This document shows positions 16,086 through 26,300 of a stretch of 64,000 nucleotides of DNA, in pieces. A model generated the notes under the pieces. It saw only the letters and a list, made by a program, of their open reading frames with translations. It ran no database searches and was not told where the DNA came from. The DNA comes from Streptosporangium sp. NBC_01495 (GTDB taxonomy: Bacteria; Actinomycetota; Actinomycetes; Streptosporangiales; Streptosporangiaceae). Every line of letters starts with the position of its first letter. The first letter of the stretch is position 1. The position numbers and the translations under genes were made by a program. The stretch covers positions 186,001-250,000 of the forward strand of contig NZ_CP109431.1 of assembly GCF_036250735.1 (NCBI RefSeq). Direction: 5' to 3'.

Positions 16086-16393
16086 ATTTCCGGTCGTCTG
16101 CTCGGCGGCATTGAAGCCTGCAGTACGTCACGCGGGCCTGCAGTGTCTCCGGCATCGCACCATCGAAGATGGCACAGTACCTGTCCAACTGACGGTAGCC
16201 CTCTCCTCCGCTGGTGGGCAAGGGTGCTGACGTCTTGTCCCGGTTCGTGTCTGGCCCTGCTTTCCTGACAACGACAGGTCTTGGGGGACACCAAAGGTGG
16301 GACGGTTGCTCGACGTTGAGCTTCGCTGGGGTGGGCGACTAGCAACGAGGGCTTTTGTCAGCTGTTCCTGGTGAAGCTGACGCCGGGGGACGG

Positions 16394-17192
16394 TTAGATC
16401 GGGAAGTGGCCGCGGCGGATGCGCCAGTGGCGTCCGGCTTTCAAGTGGTCGACGATCGCGTGCTGGAGCACGGTGCGGCGCGGCAGCCGGTCGAGCGGCG
16501 TGGTCAGGGTGCGGAACACGAACCGCAGCACCTCGACGTCGGCGTCCAGCCCTTCCGGCTCCTCGTAGGGCTCAAGCTCGAACCTCCGCTGGAACCGGGC
16601 GATGTTGGAGTCCTCGGGCAGGTACTCCTGCAATTGCGGGTCGAGCAGCCACGAGCCGCAGGCGAACTCCGTGTAGCGTTCGCCGGGGAAGTGGCGCGGG
16701 AAGAACGCGCGGGCCTCGTCGAGCGACGCCGCGACCGCCTCCGGGGTCATCGGCCCCGACTCGGGGATGTGCAGGTCGACGGTGGTGCCGCCGCGGTGGA
16801 ACTGCAGCCGGCCCAGCTCGTAGACGGCGCCGCGCGCGTGCAGCGTCAGCCAGCCCTGCATAACCAGCCAGCCCTCACGGCGCATCCGCCGGTCGACCGC
16901 GAGGTTGCGGCCCAGGTCCGCGAGGGTCGTCCACGACACGGTGCTGGCGACGCCGTGGCTGCGGTGGTATCCGGTGATGACGTCGACCAGGACCAGGCAG
17001 CCGTAGAGGTGGCACCAAGCAAGGCCCCGTTCGCGCGGCAGCTCTGGACCGGGCGCCAGTCAGCCGTCCCCCGAGGTCGGCGCGGACCAGGGCAATCGAG
17101 CGGTCGAGCAGCCAGCGCAGCTCCGGAGTCCACAGCGGGGAGCCGGGGTCGGGCCAGCCCGCCATGATCTCGGCGGCGTCGTCCGGCCGCAC
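16394..17192 (-). pseudogene. Acyltransferase-like (DUF5596/GNAT-type) gene with frameshift
   Basis: The 3' frame (16394-16939, readable upstream to about 17045) encodes AWCHLYGCLVLVDVITG then VSWTTLADLGRNLAVDRR, a beta-rich middle (GAVYELGRLQFHRGG, VDLHIPESGPM) and SLDEARAFFPRHF, a pattern I associate with actinobacterial acyltransferase-domain proteins. The 5' part (DPGSPLWTPELRWLLDRSIALVRADLGG) is in another frame; the switch lies near 17045-17070 and a TGA blocks simple readthrough. The readable N-terminus extends to about 17260 without a clear start. It looks like a decayed gene or a sequencing error. Confidence 0.55.
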
Positions 17193-17261
17193 CGCGAGCC
17201 GGTCGAGGATCGCGGACGCGTCGGCCTTGGCGGGCAGCGAAGCCGACGGCCGGTCGCCGTC

Positions 17262-17925
17262 TACGATGACATGACCCGCCAGCGGGTGATCGCCCGCTTG
17301 ACTGTCTTACTCAAAGCCATCTGCGCACTCGCCCAGCAACCTATTGCCACTGCTCAGTGGAAACTGTATGTGCCTGAGAAGGCGCACGGCCAGATGCGTG
17401 GTCGATCACTGGCTTCGATCCTGTCGAGGCACTCTATGGCGCTCTACATTGCGCATGCTTGTGGTCTTCGGTTCGCCTCGCACTGAACCCATCTGGACGG
17501 CTTCAACACGAGAGGCACATGACAGGAAGTCGCCTGGGCTGGTGGCTCGGCGCTTGGGCCGTCTTGATCGCGGGTTCTCGGAGCGCAGGAAGGCTCGCCC
17601 GAAGGGCGACCGCGAAGCGGCTTGGCCTTCCGGAGCGGAGAGGTTCCGCGATAGGCCCAAAGCAAGCGCCGAGTCACCAGCCCTGCACCGAAAACCTGGC
17701 ACGAGGACACCTAACCGAGGATCCGGTTAGCTGTCAGCATCTCGCTCCGAATCAGCTGCGGAGACGGACGTGACCGCAGACCGCCTGGCGGACCAAGCCA
17801 GGCAATTCACAAGCAGGAATGTCGTGGTCCAGCACACTTGCATCCGGCGGGGGACAGGTAACCCTGGGAGCGAGTCAGGCTGCGATGACTTGCACGGGGT
17901 TGAGCGCTCGTCTCGGTCTGGGGCG
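17262..17925. other. Gene-free stretch before the NACHT locus
   Basis: About 660 bases between the broken acyltransferase gene and the stop of the first NACHT gene. Short open frames on the plus strand lack ribosome sites and codon bias. I see no tRNA, terminator or repeat. Confidence 0.4.
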
Positions 17926-20028
17926 TTAGGTGCTCTTGTCAGCGAGGTGGTCTTGAAGGTCGGCATGGCGGAACTGATATACGGGACCAACCACGCGCAA
18001 TAGCCCCAGCCGGTGGGCGAGGTCGAGAAACGTCATCAGGTGGCGGGGCAGCTGGGCCATCAAGGCCAGCCGGTAGGTGGCGACCAGGTATGCCAGCCAG
18101 GAGTGGTGACGCCCGAGCACGAGCCCGATCAGAACTCCGGCCGCGAGTCCGGCCATGAGCCCGATTCTCGGCCCGGAGACGATCCCGGCCGCCAGTCCGA
18201 TCACGAGCCCGCCCACGGCGATCCGGATGAGGATCAGCGCGCGGTCGGCACGCCAACTGGTCATCGGTGTCATCGCCTGTTCTGTGGCGGCTGAAGCCTC
18301 AATCCACTGTGTGAGGCCCAACGCGATCCCGACTGCGGCCCCTACCGCGAGTGCGGCGGTGAGCTCGCCAGTGAACCCGAGCGGAAGCCCGATCACGAGC
18401 CCGGCGGTGAGATGGCCGGCGAGTTGAAACCTGCGGCCGCGCAGGCGAAGGTTGGCGAATCCTGGCTCTGCCCGCTGCCACGCCCCGGCCATGATCCCGA
18501 CCGCCCATCCGAACGCGACCCCGAACACGACCCCGTCCTCGAATTCGGACCAGTCTCCGAGCCCGCCCGCGAGCCCGCCCGCGAGCCCGCCCGCGAGCCC
18601 GCCCGCGAGTCCGCCTGTCAGAGCGCCGGCGTAACCGAGTACAAGACGGGTCGGAGTGGAGAAAGCGCGGGTGGTGCGGGCCAGGTGCCACCAGGCGAAG
18701 TCGCGGATGGGGACCACATCGTCTGGGACATGAGTCATGGTGCGTGCCAGGAAGGCCAGCCATCTCTGGGCCTTGGCGGGGTCGTGGCGGCGACGGGGAC
18801 GGAATAGATGGTTGCGGTCGGCGCTGGGGCGACGTTGGTCGATGAGGGCGGGGATGAGCTGGTCGAACAGGTGGGCGCGTAGCTTGGCCGCGGTGGGATA
18901 AGCGGCAGGGTCAGTGAGAGGCGTCGGATCGGCGGCGGGCCCGTCGGTAACGGGAGGCCGGTAGACGGTGCGGATCAGCCAGAGCCCGAGAGGGGCAGAA
19001 CACACCTGGGCCAGCGGGCTGACGGGGGTGTCCTGCTGAGCGGTCAGGTGGTCCAGGACATGCTGCCAGGCCGGGGTAGGAACACGGCGCAGGCAACGCT
19101 GCAGGTAGACGGCTGCGGTGGAAGGGCTGATGAAGACCGGTTCGATGACGGCGGCACCGGTCAGTGTGGTGTCGGCGGCGGCGACGGTGTCGGCGTAGTC
19201 GCCGGTACGGCAGGTGAGGATCAGGCCGCCGCGGCCGAGAGTGCGGTTGAGCGCGTGGAGGACGCCGGCGCGCGCCGATGGTGGGATCTCGTCCATTCCG
19301 TCGATGACCGGCAGTACGAGCGGGTCGGGGCCTGTGGTGAGGTCGGTGATGGCGTTCGCCCCGTACTCAGATGCGCGCAAGGCGCGGTAGGACAAGGAAA
19401 GCTGGGCGGCTGTCCATTCCCACACGCTGGGATGGATGGTGATGTCCCAGGTTGCGGCCGACATCAGTACCGGCACCGGGTCACCGTCCCTGCGGGTGCG
19501 GGTCAGTTCGCGGACCAGCTGAACGGCCAGGGTGGTCTTGCCGGTGCCCGGCCCGCCCAGCACCACCAGGCGACGCCGTTCCAGCGCCTGAAACTGCACC
19601 CCCAGCTCCTCGATCTGATCGCTGGCGCCCTCCCACCCGGCTGCACTCGCCTGCTCGGCAACGTCCACCAGTTCGGGGCCGGGGTGCAGCCGCCACCGCA
19701 CCGGCATCGGCCCCGGATCGTCCAACGACCGCAACTCGGCTTCGGTGTCCCACTGAACGCTCACCAGGCGAGTCAGTGCACGCGCCGCCATCTCCATCAT
19801 CTCCGGCGACGCCACCGCCGGATGCCGGCCCCGCTGCCACCAAATGAACAACGGCACCGACAGCGCCGCAACGGCAACCGCCACCCCCACCAGTTGCCCG
19901 GTATCAGAGGCGGTTCCCAGGTCAGCGACCCACCAGACCACCAGCAGCACCAGCAGCGCAGCGGTCAGCGCCGCTTGCCCGGCCACCATGATCAGAAAAC
20001 GCCGCCGCAGCCTGCCGTCGCCTCCCAT
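17926..20028 (-). CDS. Membrane-anchored NACHT NTPase
   Basis: The 700-residue protein has two N-terminal transmembrane helices (about 14-35 and 45-63), a NACHT STAND-type NTPase with Walker A GGPGTGKTT at 158-166 and Walker B LPVIDGMDEIP at about 239-249, a TCRTGDYAD sensor region, and a Gly/Ala-rich membrane domain (about 460-640). It ends with a short VYQFRHADLQDHL segment. NACHT NTPases act as nucleotide switches; bacterial members include anti-phage effectors. It is the downstream of two NACHT genes flanking the dihydroxybenzoate cassette. It lacks the long C-terminal helical-repeat sensor that its paralogue at 23390-26635 carries. A 12-bp tandem repeat encodes GGLA units. Confidence 0.8.
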   Translation of the reverse strand: MGGDGRLRRRFLIMVAGQAALTAALLVLLVVWWVADLGTASDTGQLVGVAVAVAALSVPLFIWWQRGRHPAVASPEMMEMAARALTRLVSVQWDTEAELRSLDDPGPMPVRWRLHPGPELVDVAEQASAAGWEGASDQIEELGVQFQALERRRLVVLGGPGTGKTTLAVQLVRELTRTRRDGDPVPVLMSAATWDITIHPSVWEWTAAQLSLSYRALRASEYGANAITDLTTGPDPLVLPVIDGMDEIPPSARAGVLHALNRTLGRGGLILTCRTGDYADTVAAADTTLTGAAVIEPVFISPSTAAVYLQRCLRRVPTPAWQHVLDHLTAQQDTPVSPLAQVCSAPLGLWLIRTVYRPPVTDGPAADPTPLTDPAAYPTAAKLRAHLFDQLIPALIDQRRPSADRNHLFRPRRRHDPAKAQRWLAFLARTMTHVPDDVVPIRDFAWWHLARTTRAFSTPTRLVLGYAGALTGGLAGGLAGGLAGGLAGGLGDWSEFEDGVVFGVAFGWAVGIMAGAWQRAEPGFANLRLRGRRFQLAGHLTAGLVIGLPLGFTGELTAALAVGAAVGIALGLTQWIEASAATEQAMTPMTSWRADRALILIRIAVGGLVIGLAAGIVSGPRIGLMAGLAAGVLIGLVLGRHHSWLAYLVATYRLALMAQLPRHLMTFLDLAHRLGLLRVVGPVYQFRHADLQDHLADKST
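18559..18618. repeat. 12-bp tandem repeat in NACHT gene (GGLA units)
   Basis: Four perfect copies of GAGCCCGCCCGC (18559-18606) and one diverged copy to 18618. On the coding strand each adds Gly-Gly-Leu-Ala to a membrane segment, so copy number changes keep the frame. Confidence 0.9.
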
Positions 20029-20437
20029 ATCCGCATTGTTCCAAGCAACTCAGCCTCTGGCCCTGGCCGACGTCTAACCGCAACTTGTCCCTGGCGTCTG
20101 GCGCATCCCGACCCGACGGGTCAGCCGATGGCAGGGATCGCTTTCGTCGGTTATCGAGTTCAACACCCGATACACAACCACGATCTCCCAAGTCAGCGTC
20201 GGCACTGGGCTACCGTCACCAGCCCTCCGGATGAAAGGGCCAGCATCATCTCCACCAGCAGGTTCAGCACACCCATCCCGGCCGCCGTGGCCGCCTGCTT
20301 GACGCGCTGATTCTTGGCGTTGGTGAAGTGCACCGTGCATCGGTTCACGCGCCCGCCGATTGCCGGTCAACGACGTTCACCTGGGCGCGGTCGAAGTCCA
20401 GGCTCGAAAGATGATGCTTCCTCGGCGTCGACGACTG
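20029..20437. other. Gap between entB and first NACHT gene
   Basis: About 410 bases. A short minus-strand frame at 20193-20333 (GTG start, 46 residues, beginning MHFTNAKNQRVKQAATAAG) has good GC3 bias and ends LVTVAQCRR; it may be a small gene or a fragment. No hairpin with T-run is seen between it and the NACHT start. Confidence 0.35.
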
Positions 20438-21100
20438 TCAGCGCACCACAGTGAGGGGAGAGGGAGAAGGGGTGCCGAGAGCCTTGAGAGCTTGGTCGGC
20501 GGTCAGGGGAACGGCGCAGAGCCTAGCCATGTAGTCGATGGCTCTCTGATGGTCTTCGTGGGAGAAGTCGGCGATGGCGTCAGCGATCACGAACGTTTGG
20601 ATGTCACGCTGGAAAGCGTCGAGAGCGGTCGCGAGGACGCCGATGTGGGCGTAGACGCCACAGATGATCAGTTGGTCGCCATCGTATTCGGTGAGCTTCG
20701 CAGCCAGATCGGTGCCTTGGAAGGCGCTGTAGCGGCCCTTGCGAATCACGATGTCGTTGGGGCCGGGGGTGAGCGCGGCAGTGACGGCGCTGTCGGCGGG
20801 GTCCGCGCGCAGCCCTGGCCCCCACATATCAGCCAGCAGACCGCGATCTTCGGGACTTTGCCCTCCAGGCTGGGCGGTGTAGATGACCGGAATGCCCATG
20901 TGGACGCATCGCTCCCGCAGGCGGGCGATTTTCATGATCATTTCTGGGATCGGACTCTTGCCCGCGATGAAGGGCGCCAGGAAATAGTTCTGCACGTCGT
21001 GGATCAGCAACACGCTGCGCTGGGCTCGCAATGTCCAACGCACCCGAGCAGGAGGCAGGTCGGTGGGGATGGCGTAAGGCGAAATGCGGGGGAGTGCCAT
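20438..21100 (-). CDS. entB: Isochorismatase (EntB/PhzD type, no carrier domain)
   Basis: The 220-residue enzyme should convert isochorismate to 2,3-dihydro-2,3-dihydroxybenzoate and pyruvate. It has the catalytic Asp in LLIHDVQNYF (residue 35), the Lys in VIRKGRYSAF (residue 121), and ICGVYAHIGVLATALDAF, where Gly replaces the Cys of hydrolases in this fold, as in EntB and PhzD. EntB of enterobactin synthesis has an extra C-terminal aryl carrier domain; this protein ends right after the catalytic fold, so its product is not tethered to an NRPS here. Third gene of entA-entC-entB. Confidence 0.9.
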   Translation of the reverse strand: MALPRISPYAIPTDLPPARVRWTLRAQRSVLLIHDVQNYFLAPFIAGKSPIPEMIMKIARLRERCVHMGIPVIYTAQPGGQSPEDRGLLADMWGPGLRADPADSAVTAALTPGPNDIVIRKGRYSAFQGTDLAAKLTEYDGDQLIICGVYAHIGVLATALDAFQRDIQTFVIADAIADFSHEDHQRAIDYMARLCAVPLTADQALKALGTPSPSPLTVVR

Positions 21101-21178
21101 GATGCTTCTCCTCGGTACGCAGGATCAGGACGGGTGGGGTAGTGAGCTGGAACTGCTGCGCGAGAGCTGTCCGGCGGG

Positions 21179-22333
21179 TCAGAGAGAGGCGGAAACTCCG
21201 AAGGCGCGCAGGAGGGTGCGAAACTTCGCGGAGGTCTCGGCAAGCTCGTGCTCGGGAATTGAGCCGTCGACGATGCCCGCGCCAGCGAACAGGCGAAGCA
21301 TGTGTGGGCCGACTTCGGCGCAGCGGATGGTCACCGCCCATTCGCCATCACCTGCGGCGTCTTCCCAGCCGACCAATCCGGCGTAGAAGCCGCGGTCGAT
21401 CTCCTCGAGGTCACTGATCGCGGTACGGGCTTCGGCGCTAGGGGTGCCGCAGACTGCCGGGGTGGGGTGCAGGGCGGCGGCCAGGGTCAGGGAGGAGATA
21501 GCCGGGTCAGTGAGTTGTCCGGCTATCTTCGTGCCCAGGTGCCACATGGTGGAAGTGGCGACAAGGGTAGGCTCGCGCGGCACGTTGAGGGTGCTGCAGT
21601 AGGGACGAAGGGCGGCGACGACATCGTCGACGACCAGGCGGTGCTCGCGCAGGTCCTTGGCGGAGTGGCGCAGGTTGCGGGCGCGATCGAGGTCGGTGGC
21701 GGCGTCGGTGTGCCGGGCGGCTGACCCAGCGAGCGGATGGGTGACGATCTCGCGGCCGCGCCTGGAGATCAGGAGTTCGGGGCTGGCGCCGATCAGGGTT
21801 CGCTCACCAGGTAGAGGAACGCCGAAAAGGTAGGCGCCGCGACCGACCAGGGCGGTTAGCAGGGCACGCGGGTCGGTGCGAGCATCAGCCGTCAGCTCCA
21901 GCGAGCGGGCCAGTACGGCTTTGGTCAGCGTCCCGTCGCCGATGCGGTGGAGGGCAGCGCGGACGGCGGCGAGGTAGGTGCTTTCATCAGGGACTGGACG
22001 CACCTGCCAGGCGGGGTGTGGCCGTTGGATGGCGGGGGCGGTCAACGGGCCCGCCCATTCGGCGGTGTCGGGCACGATGAGGTGAGCCTCACCGTTGAAG
22101 GTGATGGCGCCGACCGCGATGGCGGGGGGAGCGGCTTCGTGGTGGGGGAGTGTGGTGGCGACCTGGTGCGGCAGAGTGGCGAGCCTGCCGGTAATGAGCG
22201 TCCGGCGGCCCTGGGTCAGTAGGGTACGTCGACTCGTGGAAAACAGCCCTGACTCAACCCCGTAGCGGTCGATGAGTGGCGCGGTGGGTGCGGTGGTGAT
22301 GTGGAGAGGCCGACGCAACGTGGTCAGGGCCAC
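21179..22333 (-). CDS. entC: Isochorismate synthase
   Basis: A chorismate-utilising enzyme that makes isochorismate. From the GTG at 22333, preceded by CTGGAG, the product is 384 residues, close to EntC/DhbC length; the open frame extends further upstream, and a TTG overlapping the entA stop is an alternative. Signatures: LTKAVLARSLEL, LAGSAARHTDAATD, STMWHLGTKIAGQL, the PTPAVCGTPSAEA active-site loop, and FYAGLVGW with the C-terminal RLFAGAGIVDGS metal-binding region. It sits between entA and entB in one minus-strand unit. Confidence 0.9.
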   Translation of the reverse strand: MALTTLRRPLHITTAPTAPLIDRYGVESGLFSTSRRTLLTQGRRTLITGRLATLPHQVATTLPHHEAAPPAIAVGAITFNGEAHLIVPDTAEWAGPLTAPAIQRPHPAWQVRPVPDESTYLAAVRAALHRIGDGTLTKAVLARSLELTADARTDPRALLTALVGRGAYLFGVPLPGERTLIGASPELLISRRGREIVTHPLAGSAARHTDAATDLDRARNLRHSAKDLREHRLVVDDVVAALRPYCSTLNVPREPTLVATSTMWHLGTKIAGQLTDPAISSLTLAAALHPTPAVCGTPSAEARTAISDLEEIDRGFYAGLVGWEDAAGDGEWAVTIRCAEVGPHMLRLFAGAGIVDGSIPEHELAETSAKFRTLLRAFGVSASL

Positions 22334-22410
22334 AGGAACTCCAGTGAGGAACAGGCCGCAGAAGGGCCGGTGGATCGGGGGAAGGTCTCGCCGCAGAGGC
22401 GCAGTGACGG

Positions 22411-23193
22411 TCAAGCGGTGAGGGTGGCGCCGCCATCTACGTACAGGTTCTGCATGGTGATGTGCCGGGCGCGGTCCGAGGCCAGGAAGATCACGGCTTC
22501 GGCGACGTCCTCGGGGTCGGCCAGCCGGCCCAGCGGGATGCCCACGCGGTAGGAGGAGAGGTCTCCCACGAGCACCGCGCGGGGGTCGAGTCCCGCCTGC
22601 ATGGCGGTGTCGGTCGATCCTGGCGAGACCACGTTGCAGCGGATGCCGTGGCGGGCGAGCTCCAGCCCGGCACACCGGGTGAACATGACCGCGGCGGCCT
22701 TGGACGCCGCGTACGCCGCCATGCCGACGCGCGGCACGCCCGCGGCGTTGGAGGCCACGGTCACGATCGTCCCGCCGCCGCGAGAGATCATGCGGTCAGC
22801 GACGGCACTGATGGTGTGGAAGACCCCGCCGGCGTTCACCGCGAACACGTGAGCCCAGTCGTCAATACCCGTCTCGGTCACCGCGCCGGTGCGCAGCACG
22901 CCCGCGACGTTGACCAGGATCCCGATCGGTCCCACCTCCTCCTCGATCGTGGCAACAGCGTGGATGACTGCGGATCTTGAGGTGACGTCGACGGGGTAGG
23001 CGTGGGTACCGGGGAGTTGGCTGGCCATTTGCTGTAAACGCCCGGCTTTCTGGTCCAGGGCTGCGACCTGGGCGCCAGCGGCGACCAAGGCTGCACAGAC
23101 CGCCGCACCGATGCCTTGGGCAGCACCGGTGACGACCGCTACACGGTCAGTGAGCCCGGGAACGCCGCAGTAGGAGGTATGGGGAAGGCTCAT
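22411..23193 (-). CDS. entA: 2,3-dihydro-2,3-dihydroxybenzoate dehydrogenase
   Basis: A 260-residue short-chain dehydrogenase with the NAD-binding TGAAQGIG (residues 22-29), LVNVAGVL, the catalytic YAASK and RCNVVSPGSTDTAM, the last closely resembling EntA. It should oxidise the dihydrodiol to 2,3-dihydroxybenzoate. It is the first gene of the cassette; a likely promoter lies 40-70 bases upstream. No classical iron-box was found in the 196-base upstream gap, so iron control is not evident. Confidence 0.88.
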   Translation of the reverse strand: MSLPHTSYCGVPGLTDRVAVVTGAAQGIGAAVCAALVAAGAQVAALDQKAGRLQQMASQLPGTHAYPVDVTSRSAVIHAVATIEEEVGPIGILVNVAGVLRTGAVTETGIDDWAHVFAVNAGGVFHTISAVADRMISRGGGTIVTVASNAAGVPRVGMAAYAASKAAAVMFTRCAGLELARHGIRCNVVSPGSTDTAMQAGLDPRAVLVGDLSSYRVGIPLGRLADPEDVAEAVIFLASDRARHITMQNLYVDGGATLTA

Positions 23194-23235
23194 GGGGTTC
23201 CTTCAGGAGCGGTGAGCGATCAACTGCTGAAAGTC

Positions 23236-23264
23236 GGTATCTCTGATCTAACAAGAGTTGTCAA
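23236..23264 (-). promoter_or_regulatory. Candidate promoter of the dihydroxybenzoate operon
   Basis: Minus-strand TTGACA (23264-23259) with a 17-base spacer to GATACC (23241-23236), about 40 bases before the entA ATG. A second TTGACA lies about 23 bases upstream. The -10 is weak. Confidence 0.3.
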
Positions 23265-23389
23265 GGTACGGGCATGATCATTGTCAAATGAACCGATATG
23301 CTCAAACCGTCATTAAAATGTGGTCATTCTGTGATTTTCACGGCAGGTACTACCGACCCCACCCACAGGAGCATCTTTCGCAGTGGAAC

Positions 23390-26300
23390 CTACGACGGCG
23401 GTCGGTTCTCGCCGGGCGCCTCTTGTTCGGCCCGCTGTTGCATGAGTTGGGTCAGCAGCGTGTCGAGTTCCGGGTCGTGGAAGTTCTGCTGACGATGATC
23501 GTCGATCCTGGCCCGCAGGAAATTGACGGCCTCGGTGATGTGGCCGTGCGCGGCGAGCAGGCCGGGCAGGCGCTGCACGGCCAGCGTGTCGCCTCCCTCG
23601 GCCAGTGTGCGCAGCATGGACAGCGCTTCGTCGGCGTGCCCCTGCCGGCTCAGCAGTTCGCACACCCCTACCAGGGCGGCGGAGTGCCCGGCCGCCGCGC
23701 GGGCGCGTAACCCGTCGAGGTCGCCCCGTTCGACAAGTAGGTCGCTCAGCGCGACCGCGGCGTAGTCGTCGCCCGCGTCGGCGTACGTCCGTAGCTCGTC
23801 GATGCGCTCGCGCTCGGCGAGCAGCCGGGCCAGGAGCCGCCGGGAGTCGGAGGAGCGCCGACCACGCAGGAAAGCGATCGCCTCTTCCTCGCGGCCGTAC
23901 TCAACCAGCAGTTCGGGATACCGCCACACCGCGTTGGCGTCGCCGTCGGCGGCCCGGGTCCGCAGGAGTGCGAGCGCTTCCTCGACGTGTCCTTGGCCGA
24001 TGAGCAGGTCGGGGATCCGGAAGTGCGCCCAGCGGTCTCCGGCACGGGCCCGCTCCAGCAGTTCCTCGCTCTGGCCCAGTTCGGCCAGCAGGTCGGCGAG
24101 GCGGTACTTGGCGTAGGAGTTCCAGGACGGGGCGATCACCCAGAGCCGGCCACCGCGTCGGGCGAGTGCCTGAAGTTCCTCAAGCCGGTGGTGTTCGACC
24201 AGCAGATCGATCAACTGCTGGTAGTTGCTGGAGTCTCGGGGGGCGTCCTCGGCTCGGTGGGTCAGGCAGGCCACGGCGTCGTCGATGCGGCCCTGGCCGA
24301 CGTAGAGTTCGGCGAGCAGGCCCATGGCGCTGTGGCTCCCGTGGTTCTCCAGCAAGGCGATGGCCTGGTCTGCGTCGCCTTGCTCGTGCAGCAGGCGGGC
24401 CAGCGCGTATGCGGCGGTGTCGTCGCCTCGGCGTGCCCGTTCCCACAGTTCCTCGGTGCGGCCGTGCGCGGCCAGCGCCCCGGCGAGATCGCCGCCCAGG
24501 TGCCGCTCGCCCACGGGGATCAGCCGGACCAGCTCATCGACCTCGCCGCGTTCGATGAGCCACCGCCGCAGCATGCCCTGGGCTTGGATGTGTGGCCACG
24601 CGCGGACCTCGTCGATCCGGTTCTGCTCCAGCAGTTCCCTGGCGAGTTGCATGGCCGCGAAGTGATCACCCGCGTCTCCCTGCGCGCGCAGGTGGGCCTC
24701 GCGGGCCCCGGCGGCGAGGTGGTCCTGCAGGACGGCGTGCCTGAACTGCCAGGACATGCCCACCTGCCGCAGGACACCGCGAAGCTGCGCGTCCTGCAGG
24801 AAGACCGACAGCCGCCACGGCAGCAGGCCGCGAAGGGCGAGCGAGGCGTGACGGACCTGGGAAATCGTCCGCGACCACAGGCCGGCGGCGCAGGCCGCGG
24901 CCGTCGCGTAGAGCGACCCGGCGGCCAATCCCGCGATCAGTGCGTCCGGCCCCGGGGCGAGAAGGCTCCACGTGCCTGCGAAGACGATCTCACCGATCAG
25001 CCCGAAGTGAAGCGCGGCTTCGACGATGCGGCGGCGGCCCACCCGCGGGGCATGGCGTGGTGTGACGCGACGGATCCGCGCGGGACGGCTCCACCGTGGC
25101 GACAGCGCGAACACCAGCGCGCTGAGCAGTGCGGCCAGCGCGCACGGCAGCGGTGCACGCAGGATCGGCAGGAGTGCCAGCCCGTAGCCCAGACCGAACC
25201 CGGCCCGGCGGGCCCGCTCCGTCCAGGTGCCCGTGCGGTGGAGCCCGTCGAGGATCCCCGTAGCGGGTACGCCGACGGCCAGGCACGCGACGAGCGCCAC
25301 GGCCGGACCCGCGGCCGAACCCGTGATCACGCCCACCGCGGCGACGACCGCGACCGGCACGACCCGTCTGGCCCACCTGGGCCTGCGGGACAAAAATCCG
25401 GCTTCGAGCCGCCACCACGCAAGCTCGCGCGAACGCGTCAGAAAGAGCTGGTAGGCCAGGGTCGCGAGCCAGAGCCGGGCCTTCGCCGGCGCGTACGGTC
25501 TGGGGCGGGCGCGCGCGGTTGCGGGCGAGGGGACCCGAGAGTACGTCCCCGTGACGAAGCCCGCGATCAGCCGCTCTCTGATCGCCGAGCGGTCCGGCAG
25601 GCCGAGCAGTTCGCGTGGGTCCGTCGCCGGGTCGCTGTAGGCGGTCCGCGCCAGCATGATCATCAGCGGTGTGGTCAGGACCTGGCCGAGCGCGCAGTCC
25701 GGCCGGACCCGCAGGTGCGTGATGACCGGCTGCCAGCGCTCCCGGGTGGTCGGCCGGTCCAAGAAGTCGATCATTCCTTCGACGTCGACCGGCTCGATCT
25801 CGATCACGGCCGCCCGGGACAGGACGGAGCCACTGATCGTGACCGCCTGTTCGTACTCCTGGCCCCGGCAGGTGACCACCAGCGGCCGATCGACCAGGTC
25901 GTCCAGGCCCTCAATGGCTCTGGCGTGCCATTCGGGGCGCATTTCGTCCAGCCCGTCCAGGATCGGCAGGATCCGGCGACCGGTGACCATCCACTCGGCC
26001 AGGCTGCGCCCGTCCGGGCCGGTCGCCCCCAGGAGGTCGTACTCGGCGGTGAGCCGTTGGATGAGGAAGTCCTCGATGTGCTCGCGTTCGGGGTTCCACG
26101 GGGCGAGCGGCAGCAGGACGGGCACCGGAGCGGGCGGCTCCCAGCTCTTCAGCAGGTCCAATGTGAGCAGGATCGCCAGCACGCTCTTGCCCGCGCCCGG
26201 CGGGCCGAGGATGACCATCTGTCCCTGGGGCGACTCGGCGAAGGTCTTCTTGAGCTGCGTGATGGCGCCGGCCATCACGGCCGAGTCGTTTCCCGCGACC

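Noticed and set aside
17271..17773. Short overlapping plus-strand frames before the NACHT locus
   Set aside because: No ribosome sites or coherent codon bias; several frames open in parallel as expected by chance in high-GC DNA.
18541..18620. CRISPR-like array
   Set aside because: The repeats are contiguous 12-mers with no spacers and lie inside a coding region.
23194..23389. Iron box (IdeR/DmdR type) upstream of the dihydroxybenzoate genes
   Set aside because: No 19-bp TTAGG-type palindrome is present; only TTGACA-like promoter elements are seen.
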